A stretch of 64,000 nt of DNA from Nymphaea colorata (lineage: Eukaryota > Streptophyta > Magnoliopsida > Nymphaeales > Nymphaeaceae), in assembly GCF_008831285.2 (NCBI RefSeq), contig NC_045148.1, forward strand, positions 21,695,002 through 21,759,001, given 5' to 3'. Each line of letters starts with the position of its first letter. The first letter of the stretch is position 1. The notes under the pieces are model-generated. The model was not told the origin of the DNA and ran no database searches. It worked only from the letters and a program-made list of their open reading frames with translations. Below, one piece after another: positions 54,355-64,000 of this stretch. A program made the position numbers and the translations under genes.

Positions 54355-56764
54355 CTCTAATCTGATTGAAGGTACCATCCCATTGCCCTTAGCCAACTTG
54401 ACCAAGTTAATTTCCTTAGATTTGAGATTCAACAAAATAAATGGGCTCATTCCACCAAATATAGGATCAATGAACAGGTTACAGGAGTTAGGTCTTTCTG
54501 GCAATGCAGTAGAAAGTTCAATTCCAGACTCACTTTACCAGTTGGTTCGCATGTCTAATCTCTATTTGGAGATGAATGCACTCAGTGGGCCAATCTCGAC
54601 CTCTATAAACAATCCCACGAATCTGCGAGAGTTGTATTTAAATTCAAACAATTTCTCATCAGGGATCCCTCTTGCCCTTTGTGAGTTGAAGAATTTGATA
54701 TGGCTTTACTTGCAAGACAACTTTTTCACTGGTGAGCTGCCTTCAGATGTGGGAAATTTGGTTGTGGTGGACAAAATGGATTTCTTTGTGAATCAATTGA
54801 GCAGAGAGCTGCCTGTGTCCTTATCAAGGCTCCAAATGCTAGAATATTTGTATCTTTCCAAAAACTCATTTGATGGTAACATTGCTGAACAACTTGATCA
54901 CATACTAAATCTTGACACTGTTTACCTTTCCCATAACAAGCTTTCCGGTGAGATACCAAAATCATTAGAGAAACTTCAACACATCCAGGTCTTCGACTTG
55001 TCCTTCAATCTATTGAAAGGAGAGATTCCAAGTGGTGGAAAGTTTTCAAACCTTTCTGCTGAATCGTTCCTAGGGTACTATGCACCATGTGGAGCTCCCA
55101 AATTCCATGTGCCAGTATGTTCAGATGGAGCAAAGAAGCACAATAAATGTCAACATGTTCAGAGTTGATATTTTTTTAGCAAGTGGGGTTTCACACTTGT
55201 ACTAATTGTTTGGATTCTCATTGTTGTTGCAAAATATAGAAAGAGGGGGTTTGAGAAACATGATCAGGAGGTTGAAAGATTTCATGGAATTACCATCCCA
55301 GTGATCACATACAGAATGTTATCTCAAGCGACAAACAACTTCAGTGATGCAAATTTTTTAGGGAGTGGAAGCTTTGGTTCAGTGTATAAGGGAACTTTAA
55401 TGGATGGAACAACGGTGGCTGTTAAGGTCATAAACATGTTATCTGATGGTGCATCAAAAAGTTTTGACATTAAATGCAATGTGATGTGCCAAATTAGACA
55501 CTGAATCCTTCTTAGAGTCATCAATGATTGGATATCATGATCGAATCTCTTGAATCTCTTCCAAAGATTGGATAGCATGATTGATGTTGCTTGTGCTCTA
55601 GAATATCTTCACCATGGTTGCTGGGAGACTATAGTTCATTGTGATCTAAAGCCAAGTAATGTGCTTCTAGATGAGAACATGACAGCACATGTTGGTGACT
55701 TTGGCATTGCGAAGATGCTAGTTGGTCACAAATTTCAAATCTTACAAGCACCCTTGGAACCACCAGATACATTGTGCCAGGTACCAACTCTTAGTCCTGT
55801 CACAAATTCTTTGCTTTTCACTGTTATAGGCAAGTGTTATTGCTTGAACTGTTTCTTAGACAACTTTGTCCAGCTTACCATGGAGAGGAAATTTTATCAC
55901 CATCCATAATATCCAAATATCATGCCTTAATTTTGGCTTTCCTACCTGTTGAGAACTAACTACTTGGAATTTTTTATGAAAAGAGAAATACCAGATTAAT
56001 AAGTGAAAGAGGATGAACACTAGCAATTTTGCATTTAAATACAAGTCTGAATCCAACTAAGATAGTGATTGAACCAAATTATTAATAGAGATGTGCATGC
56101 ACACAAACACAACACAAATGCCAGCAAGTTTCCCTTTTAAATATGTTTCTTTCTTTAGTAAATTTTCACTTCCTCCTTGTAAATGCATGGAAATAAAAAA
56201 TGTAGTTATATGTAAACCATTAAATAAAAAAAATAATTAGTCCTAATTTTTTGCATGGCTTTCTTTATTTCTGAAACCATCTCATTAACGACAATGTGCA
56301 TTGTCTACCTAATATTGCCATGATCATGTCTGGCCTTGTTGAGTGGATGAATTAGAATTTGGGGCCGCTGGAAAGGTGTCGACCAAAGCAGATGTCTACA
56401 GCTATGGGATTCTTCTGCTTGAGGTGTTTACCACAAGAAATCCTACCGATGAACGTCTTGATGGGGACTTTACTTTGAGGCAGTGGGTGGCTGAAGCATT
56501 TCCGCTTGCAATTTGACATGTCATAGATGGTCATCTTCTGAAGCAAAATAACCATGAAATGGTTTCAGATCATGTCGCAGAAGGCCGTCTTCTGGAGCAA
56601 AATGACTGAGAAACTCTTTGAAATGAAATGCTTGTCATGATCATGGAGACAGGGTGTCCTGTTCAAGGAAATCACCAACTGAGAGAATGGACATGAAGGA
56701 GGTGGTCGCCAGGCTAAAAACGATACGACGGAAGGCTTCCCCTGTGGAAGAATGGAAAAAATAA
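54355..56764 (+). pseudogene. LRR-RLK copy 4, N-terminally truncated
   Basis: Begins in mid-LRR (NLIEGTIPLPLANLTKL), matching copy 3 from about 30600. Ten or so LRRs read without a stop to the cap at 55080-55130 (APCGAPKFHVPVCSDG), then one extra base near 55147 shifts the frame before the membrane segment. The kinase N-lobe 55301-55504 is intact: GSGSFGSVYKG and VAVKV. A deletion near 55505-55550 removes the region between helix C and the catalytic loop. Catalytic region reads HCDLKPSN and GDFG; a shift follows near 55735. Intron 55781-56355. Exon 2 has the complete [11 protein letters not shown] section missing from copies 1 and 5, then stops near 56514 and 56610. Best-preserved kinase sequence here but still broken. 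Confidence 0.93.
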
Positions 56765-58195
56765 ACCAATCCTTTACATTTATTTGGAAAACAAGGGATC
56801 TGCTTTTGCTTCTGACTTTTTATTGCGTTTCCCAACACCCTGCTAGAAACACTTTCTTTCAACAAAATGCGAGTAAAACAGTAAATGGTCTTCCACTAGC
56901 TGCTATGAAAACAAATCGGTTGGGTCTTTATCTCCTATCCTAATTTAAAAAAAAGTTCAGATCCGACATTCATATGTACACGTATCAATTAACATTTTAT
57001 TGGATCCCACTGGAACATTGGACTCCCATTCTCATTCAGTTATGAAAGCGCATTACCAATCTAAACCTGTTTGCTCCAAATTTCTGCACCAAAAAATGGG
57101 TCCAAAATCAGGTCATGTGGTAGTTGAACTTAGTAAATCCATTTACATACCTAATGAAAGTGCATTCGCAGAACCAAATTAATGATACTTCATGACGTTG
57201 GTCAGGTCAACAAAGACATTTGGATCCAAGTCCAATCAGATCGAGTCCGAGACCCAGAATGAAGAATTCTTAGTACCACCAGAAAGCATCTGACAACTCA
57301 GAACAGTACGCCCAACTTTTTTATTAGAAAAACTACGCAGTTGTTCCTTGGTAAACTAATATATATATATATATATATATAATTAGTACCCTTTCAACGA
57401 ACATTTACGCTCGCCTATGTTTTCTCGCCTAATAATTCTATAATTAAGTTAAAGCAACATCAATTTTAATCTTTTATGATTTCATGCATTAATAACAGGG
57501 CATACCTGGTGGGGACATAGTTAACCAAATATGTATGTTATTTGGTGTTGTCACAGTGGCCGATAATGGAAATTAATGAGCTAATTGATTTGTTTATAGG
57601 GAAAGTACTTTTAGTCTTTCCATCTTAATAATTATACGTAAGCTATTATTAACTAACAGAAGTTTACTCTTAATCAACAGTGCAAATATCTTGTATTTCT
57701 TCTCATCCCCATATGTTTACATAAATCTTCAAATGTGCCCATCAACTTATTTGAAAAAATAAGTGTCTTGACGGTTTAAATTAACATAAAACCACAATGG
57801 TATACACCTTGCTATCTCACTTTAAACTATAATAAAAACAAAAAAAATCATCTAACTACAAGAAGGTTCAAGGTATTGCCAGAACGCTATAGGGAGAACC
57901 GATGGAAGATGACATCCATACTCAATCGATGTCAAATATGGTGCTTGCAGAATCTGTGTGCACATAGCATTGGAAGAGGAAGAAATTGTTCTTCAAGAAA
58001 TCAACTGTATGAGTAATTTTAAAATTTCCTCCCATTGCGAAGCCAATATATACTCATATGACAAGTCGGTGTAGAGTTAATCATGTGGTGGTTTCTTCTC
58101 AAGAGGCTGCGGCAAAGAAAGATGGGTGGAAGTAAATGATGGTTATCATTATGTCAGGAGAGCTAAGAAGTGGCCCGGAGGGAATAAGAAAAAAA
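56765..58195. other. Intergenic with TA microsatellite
   Basis: First 110 bases are the 3' flank shared with copies 1 and 5 (AACCAATCC-TTACATTTATTTGG). TA run at 57358-57381. Remainder AT-rich with nothing recognised. Confidence 0.5.
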
Positions 58196-58199
58196 ATGA

Positions 58200-58675
58200 G
58201 GAGTTAATAAAGGAGAAACCCAGATCAAAAGCAGAACCATAATTTGGGGATAACAAGTTTCGGTGTCTCCGTGGGCAGATGGAAGTCGAAAAGGAACATT
58301 AGACCCAGAAAGATTGGAATGAATTGATTTACAGGAGACCAGCAATTGCAGAGTAACTTGAAGTGCAACCAGCTGGTGGGTAACGAGAAGATGGAGCAGG
58401 AGATGGAGAAACAATTGATAACAAAAAGAATCAAAGGGGAGAACCGTGAGTCCTCATCAGGTTTGATTGTTTCTCCTCCATTAAAAAATAAATTTCAGGA
58501 TTCTTGCTGTTTGGATGGAATGAAAACTAGCAAACAAATGACTGGTTTGGAGTGTGAGGTTATGGTGGATGAGTCACCACCAGGTTTGTCCAGGAGAGAA
58601 AATGGAAGAACAGCTGGTAAGAAAGGGAAGGCGATTGATGATGCTTGCACATGGGGGAACATGAGTCCAGAGTAA
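58200..58675 (+). other. Coding-like fragment conserved with 33941-34390
   Basis: Frame 58346-58675 (109 residues) carries EKMEQEMEKQLITKRIKGEN, SPPLKNKFQDSCCLDG and PGLSRRENGRTA, matching the minus-strand frame at 33941. Differences fall often at single residues without frameshift, which suggests past selection on protein. Identity unknown. Confidence 0.5.
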
Positions 58676-58779
58676 TGTGTCCACTACACCAAATATATCC
58701 TATGAAGGCACTTTATTACGGACACATCCAACACTATGTGTCCGGTTTGGCCCTTCATTACGAACAACCACAACGCCTT

Positions 58780-59560
58780 TCCAGTACAAACAATAACGAC
58801 TCTCGGTCCACCCAATGGAAGCATTTATTGGAAGTGATTTCTCGCCCCAATCCAGCCGATTCTGACTGATTCCAGTAACGTCGATCACCTGATCGGTGGT
58901 ATTGGACATAGCTGAGTTCTAAATGTCCAATAAGCCCATGCACTAAATGCAGTGTACTCAATTAAGAAACAAAAAAAGGATAGAGTAGAAAACCTGGCAA
59001 AAAGAGCACATGATATTGGAAATATGTTGTTACGATAAGGGCTTCTAAGAACATAATTGTTGATTTATCTTCCGTGCCAAGCAAGGCGGTGATGTAGAAA
59101 TAAGAAGTTCTACCAATTAGAAAAGGTCCCATTGGCACTGAGTGTGGAAATAACAAATGATATCACTTTCTTTTAAAGAGCAGTAGACTTGAGTCTTCCA
59201 ACAATTTAAATTAAACAAAAAATGAAGGCGAAATTTCTTGGAAGAAGAGAATCTACTAAAGAACGTTGCTAATTGTTCATGATCATAAGATTGCTTGGCA
59301 CCGATAGTAGTATGTAGAATCAATTTATATCAACATTTCCTGTCCTATCTGAATTTGAATCTGATCAGATATTTATGTATATATGAATCTGATTGAATGT
59401 CCTTTTTTAAATCTGAATATGATCCAATTTCTTAATTAAATATTGTTTTTTTCTCATCTGTTTTTTTTTAACAGTTTGGGTGGATATCTGATTTAAATTG
59501 GAAGATACCCTTGAAAATTAGTAAAAAAAAAAAAGTTACCCCTCACATGGTATGAATTTA
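58780..59560 (+). repeat. X-Y module
   Basis: 58940-59340 is the X module (AAACCTGGCAAAAAGAGCAC, GATATTGGAAATATGTTGTTAC, CCGTGCCAAGCAAGG, then AGTAGACTTGAGTCTTCCAA) and 59340-59560 the Y module. The order X then Y is the same as on the opposite strand at 46110-44880. The Y module alone precedes copy 1 at the window start; X may lie outside the window. Confidence 0.7.
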
Positions 59561-59809
59561 GAGGGAGCAAAATGCCTCATTGGGAGTGCAGGGCAAAGCC
59601 AATATTGGGCAATTAATGTACACTTACCAGTTGGCAATTAAAAAAACAAATCAATTTGGCTTGTGTAAAAAATTTCTAATAACAAATGGCCTATGTGATT
59701 TATATGCAAATAAAAAAAATTAAAATTTAATTTTTTGGAAAAAGGAATTGAGGAATATAAAAACTAATTAAGAATAGAAAACTCGTCCACTGTACCCAAC
59801 TTTGATGGG

Positions 59810-59980
59810 GCAATTTCAAAAGAAAAATGGAGTCAAAATGTGGCAAAAAGAGAACAAGATATTGAAATTGTATAAGTTGTTACGGTGAGGGCTGCTAAGA
59901 AAGAGACTTGTTGATGTAGTCTTCTGTGCCAAGGCGCTGTTGTAGAAATATGAAGAGCTACAAATAGAAAAAGTCCATTG
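59810..59980 (+). repeat. Partial X module
   Basis: Repeats the part with GTGGCAAAAAGAGAACAAGAT and GTTACGGTGAGGGCTGCTAAG found at 58990-59100 and 62585-62690. Confidence 0.6.
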
Positions 59981-59989
59981 ATGTGATCT

Positions 59990-60145
59990 TAAAGTGAATT
60001 GTCTTCACGTTCCACTTGACATTGACATTATTTAGGTTTGAGTCGCTAAGTCTTGCCCCATTGACCACGCAAATGTCCGGTGCATAGTTCTTCCAGGTGC
60101 CATCCGGCCAAACATCATTCTTTGGGGTGCCAACTGTTGGCTTGT
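59990..60145 (-). pseudogene. Unidentified coding-like fragment
   Basis: Minus strand reads about 50 residues without stop: PTVGTPKNDVWPDGTWKNYA followed by PDICVVNGARLSD and VKWNVKTIHFKI. The composition looks like a real protein exon and unlike the surroundings. I do not recognise the family. It has no start codon and both sides are repeats, so it is at best a gene fragment. Confidence 0.35.
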
Positions 60146-60169
60146 CGGCTGTCTATATGGCTGTGTGGG

Positions 60170-60580
60170 AGTGGGTTAAGTGGGGTCAAGCTCAATCCTT
60201 TTCTTGACTTTCAAGTCAAGTTTCACTGTAGTCTCCATGACTCATGAGTCGTCATTTACCACTCAAGTTTATGGCTGCACGAGTCAAGCCAGCTTAAAAA
60301 CCACTCATAAACTTGAGCTCGAGTTCAAGTGTATAATAGAAATGTTAAAGCAGTTGAGTTTGAGTTGTAAGAACTCTAGATAGCTCAACTATAAACGAAC
60401 GAGTTAAAAAAAAAGGAAACATGCTTCACATAAACGAGTTAAATGAGTTGAGTTTGAGCTCAATGTTGTATTGTCGAGTCCGGCTCAAGCTTGTTTTATT
60501 GAGCTTAACTTGAGTTTTCTGAGTCCACTCAAGCTTGAGCTGGCTCAACTCGAGCTCATCTCCTCATGTGCAACCCTATT
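60170..60580. repeat. GAGCTTGA-type degenerate repeat
   Basis: Dense ACTTGAGCTCGAGTTCAAG and CTCAACTCGAGCTCATC words on both strands; the longest patch of this repeat type in the window. Confidence 0.6.
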
Positions 60581-60879
60581 CAAGACCCTGGTCAATTTAA
60601 AAACCATTCACCAGCGTTCATAGTGGTGAAGCTAAGATTTTTTAGGTTCAAAATTTACTTTAATATTTTAAAAAATGTTTCATAAATTTCTCATCATTAT
60701 TGTTTATCAGATCATCAAATCATTTTTTTAGATAATAACATTTATTTTTTGAAACTCCGGCTGATCCATTTCTGCCTATTTATTGTTTTTCTTATTTAAA
60801 AAATTAATCAGAAAAATTTTTAAAAAATTAAAAAATATAATTTTTTTAACCTAGGGTAATCTCAGTGTAATATTATTGA

Positions 60880-61370
60880 CAACCTTTGCGATTGATTGAG
60901 GGGGCAGTAGACTTGACTCTTCGAACAAATTGAATTAAACAAAAGAAGGCGAATTTTTTCTGGAAGGGAATCTGTAAAAGGACTTTAATTGATAGTTGTT
61001 CATGGTGATAACATTGCCAAGCACCCCGGTTAAATGCTAGTAGTATGTAGAATCGATGTACATCAACCATTTCCTATCCTGTTTAGAACCAATAGACGTT
61101 CAAGGCAGCTACCCGTCATAGTCTGATTGGGACATTGTAAAGATCAGCCAGAGTGGATGATTCTTTGGTATATTTATCTTATTTTTTTCTAAAAAATTTA
61201 CCATATTTTCTTTTTTTTCACACCCACTGTATTATATGATGGAAAAACCTTTCCATTTAAAAAGTGGAAACTGTATCTGCAAATTTGATTTGTCATTGAA
61301 TAGGGTTGGGAAGTAGTAAAGGGAAATGAGACTTAAGGGCTATGAAGAAAATTTCTCATTGATGTGACAA
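60880..61370 (+). repeat. X module followed by LRR-RLK upstream flank
   Basis: 60880-61140 repeats X (GCAGTAGACTTGACTCTTCG, GTAGTATGTAGAATCGATGT). 61200-61370 matches the distal promoter of copy 1 (about 290-440), including CCATTTAAAAAGTGG and AAGAAAATTTCTCATT. No gene body follows; homology stops near 61370. Confidence 0.65.
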
Positions 61371-61875
61371 CAGTCAGTCCTGGAGTGTTTGTTTACACTG
61401 GATGTTCTAAAAACAAAATTTAAACTTAGTCGTGTGTTTGTTTGCGACAATGTACTTCTGTGACAACATATTGTATTTTCGGAACTCCAACCATTTTGGT
61501 GTTTGATTGCACCCTCAAATGCTGGATACAAAGTGTCTCAAAGGTGCATTTTGGAACCATTCATCCATGAAAGCTATAATAGACTACAAAATGTGATCAG
61601 ATTTGAGCTTTCACTACATGTCCTAAAAATTGACCTGCCAAATTCTGCATATATTAAAGACATTCTTAATGACTTCCGTTAAATCTTCGTTCCTTTCTTC
61701 GACTGTTTAAATTCACATGCTTTGACCAAGGTTGATCGGTTTATTACTAAGCCAATTAATAAGTGAAACAGGATTTGTCAAAAAGAACTAGCATTTCTCC
61801 TGTTAACAGCCTCTGCCAGGAGTTCATTTTATTTTTCTAATATTTATGATCTGCTTTTTTTTTTACATGCGTAAT

Positions 61876-61911
<36 letters not shown>

Positions 61912-62100
61912 CACACACACACATACATGCATAGATATATATATCTGATAAGAGTTTTTAAATTTTGATTGTCCAGTAGGGATTAATCTCTCTCTCTCTC
62001 TCTCTCTATTGCATGACACTTGCAGGCCAGTAGGGATTAATTTGAGCGGTCTGTATCTTTTGTTATTTATTGTCTTTCTGGAGTTCTGAAATTGGAGTTG
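61371..62100. other. Intergenic with CT and CA microsatellites
   Basis: CT run then CA run at about 61878-61924, and a second CT run at 61987-62007. Otherwise nothing recognised. Confidence 0.5.
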
Positions 62101-62690
62101 GGAGTATGGATGTTAATGGATCAGATTCAAATAGGATACATCCTGAATTACATTTGTTTTTTCGGATTTTCACATATCCATATTCAAATTCTGATTCGAA
62201 TACAAACAATGAATAAAAAATCCAATATCACAATCTGAATTTGGACATTGAATCAAATCTGGCTGATCTTCAAAATGTAGGAGCATTTGAATACAAGATT
62301 TTATTTAAAATTAAATCCGATCTGGATTTCAATCTCAATCCGAATCCAGTTGGATATATATGTACATCCAAATCCAAATCATAATCCAGTCAGATGTTGT
62401 TTCTTAAACCCGAATCCGATCCAATTTCTTAATTGGATGTTAAATTTTTTCCATATTTGATATTTTTTGAATTGGTTTGATTGGATATCCAATTAAAATC
62501 AGATATGTTGACAACCCTAATTTGGGAGGAATTGACTCTAAAGTTCTCATTGTTGGATTTTCACACGATAGAGTAGAAACCTGGCAAAAAGGGCACATGA
62601 TATTGGAAATATGTTGTTATGGTAAGGGCTGCTAAAAAAAATACTTGTTGATGTAATATTCCGTGCCAAGCAAGGTGGTGATGTGGAGTG
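62100..62690. repeat. Y-like degenerate repeat and X fragment before copy 5
   Basis: 62130-62480 is rich in AAATCCGAATCC-type words like the Y module but strongly diverged. 62565-62690 repeats the X segment (GATAGAGTAGAAACCTGGCA to CAAGGTGGTGATGTGGA) and joins directly to the kinase fragment. Confidence 0.6.
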
Positions 62691-63878
62691 CAGATTTCAA
62701 GGCTTTAGTTCTCCAATACATGCTCCTTGGGAGACTAGAAGTCTGTCTACATTCACGTGGCCATCACTTGAATCTCTTCCAAAGATTGGATATCATGATT
62801 GATGTTGCTTGTGCTCTAGAATATCCTCGCCATGGTTGCTAGGAGACTATGTTCATTGTGATCTAAAGCCAAGTAATGTGCTTCTAGATGAGAACATGAC
62901 AGCACATGTTGGTGGCTTTGGCATTGCAAAGATGCTGGTTGGTTACAAATCTTTAACTCTTACATGCACCCTTGGAACCACCGGATACATTGCGCCAGGT
63001 ACCAACTCTTTGTCCTATCATAATTTCTATGCTTGAACTGCTTCTTAGACAACTTGGTTCTGCTTACCATAGAGAGGAAGTTCTATCAACATCCATAATT
63101 TCCAAATATCAAGCTTTAATTTTAGATTACCAACCCGTTGGCAACTGATTACTTGGATTTTGTTATGAAAAAAAGAAAAATCAGATTAATAAGTGAAATT
63201 AATGGGGATGATGACTATGCAATTTTGCATTTGAATATGAGTCTGAATCCAAATAAGATGGTGAACATTAAACCTAATTCACACATACACTTTTGCCAGC
63301 AAGTTTCCCTTTTGAGTATGTTTCTTTCTTTAGTAAAATTTCACTTCCTCCTTATAAATGCATGGAAACAAAAAATAGAGTTTCATGTACACCACAAATC
63401 AAAATGAAATAATTAGTCCTAATTTTTTGCTCTGCTTTCTTTATTTTTGAAACCATCTCATTAATGAAAATGTGCATTACCTACTAATGTTGCCATGATC
63501 ATGTCTGACCTTGTTGAGTGGATGAATTAGAATTCAGGGCCGTTGGAAAGGCGTCGACCAAAGCCTACCGATGAACGTTTCAATGGGGAGTTTACTTTGA
63601 GGCAGTGGGTGGCTGAAGCGTTTCCGCTTGCAATTTCTGATGTCATCGATGATCATCTTCTGAAGCAAAATAACTGTGAAACGAATTCAGATCATGTTGC
63701 CAAATGCCATCTTCTGAAGCAAAATAACAGCGAAACTGTTCTAAATGAGCTGCTTGTCATGATCATGGAGACGGGGTTGTCATGTTCAAGGAAAGCACCA
63801 ATTGAGAGAATGGACATGAAGGGGGTGGTCGCTAGGCTTAAAACAATACGACGGAAGGCTTCCCCTTTGGAAGAATGA
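62690..63878 (+). pseudogene. LRR-RLK copy 5, kinase part only
   Basis: Begins in the kinase domain at the equivalent of 2904 in copy 1 (CAAGGCTTTAGTTCTCCAAT) and runs through the intron (62999-63530) and exon 2 to the stop at 63878. A TGG to TAG change near 62841 and one lost base just before HCDLKPSN disrupt it. GGFG replaces DFG, as in copy 1. Exon 2 has the same deletion as copy 1 in the [11 protein letters not shown] region, but otherwise keeps frame, with a tail ending ASPLEE. Intron and 3' flank are nearly identical to copy 1, showing a recent shared origin. It has no LRR or membrane part. Confidence 0.92.
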
Positions 63879-64000
63879 CAAACATAAACCAATCCTTTAC
63901 ATTTATTTGGAAAACAAGGGGTCTGCTTTTGCTTCTGACTTATTGCGTTTCCCAACACAATGTTTACGACTACGATTTGGACAAGTCACACAGCTTGGAG

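Overview
The window is nuclear DNA of a flowering plant. It is AT-rich and gene-poor, with nested LTR retrotransposons, small hAT-type elements, microsatellites and a decayed cluster of LRR receptor kinase (LRR-RLK) genes. The species cannot be named from the sequence. There is one 100-base assembly gap (43186-43285). I found no gene that looks intact and functional, and no RNA gene except a plastid 16S rRNA fragment.

Host gene content is one family: LRR-RLKs of the subfamily XII type (the group of rice Xa21 and Arabidopsis EFR and FLS2), with a non-RD kinase and a single intron after the activation loop. Five body copies are present: copy 1 (610-4087, +), copy 2 (4501-4874 plus 10290-14136, +), copy 3 (28913-31768, -), copy 4 (54355-56764, +) and copy 5 (62690-63878, +, kinase only). 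A sixth piece at 48440-48622 is only a promoter and the first codons. Every copy carries stops, frameshifts or truncations. Copies 1 and 5 share a deletion in exon 2 and a nearly identical 3' flank. Upstream repeat modules, here called X and Y, occur with copy 1 and again around 44.9-46.1 kb and 58.9-62.7 kb, so the genes spread as segments together with their flanks.

Mobile elements by position: (a) 4875-10289, a Ty1/copia element with 5-bp target duplications, inserted into an LRR exon of copy 2 and decayed in coding capacity; (b) 17903-26899, a young Ty3/gypsy-type element with two 3602-bp LTRs around a 1793-bp interior that keeps a protease and the tail of pol but lacks reverse transcriptase, RNase H and integrase; (c) 36922-43185, the 5' LTR and start of the interior of a related gypsy element, whose LTR is interrupted by about 2 kb of organelle-like mosaic DNA (psbC, rpoB and 16S rRNA pieces); (d) copia fragments at 15.7, 28.3, 50.4 and 51.2 kb; (e) LINE-like fragments at 43.8 and 49.2 kb; (f) hAT-type MITEs at 17074-17257, 51756-51953 and 53743-53896, each with target duplications.

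The most striking item is element (b): its LTRs contain a four-unit tandem array of about 181 bp and a three-unit array of about 200 bp, and its single reading frame runs from the interior into the 3' LTR. No defence island, operon-like cluster or other new multi-gene system was found. The novelty lies in the structure of the repeats and their interaction with the receptor-kinase cluster.
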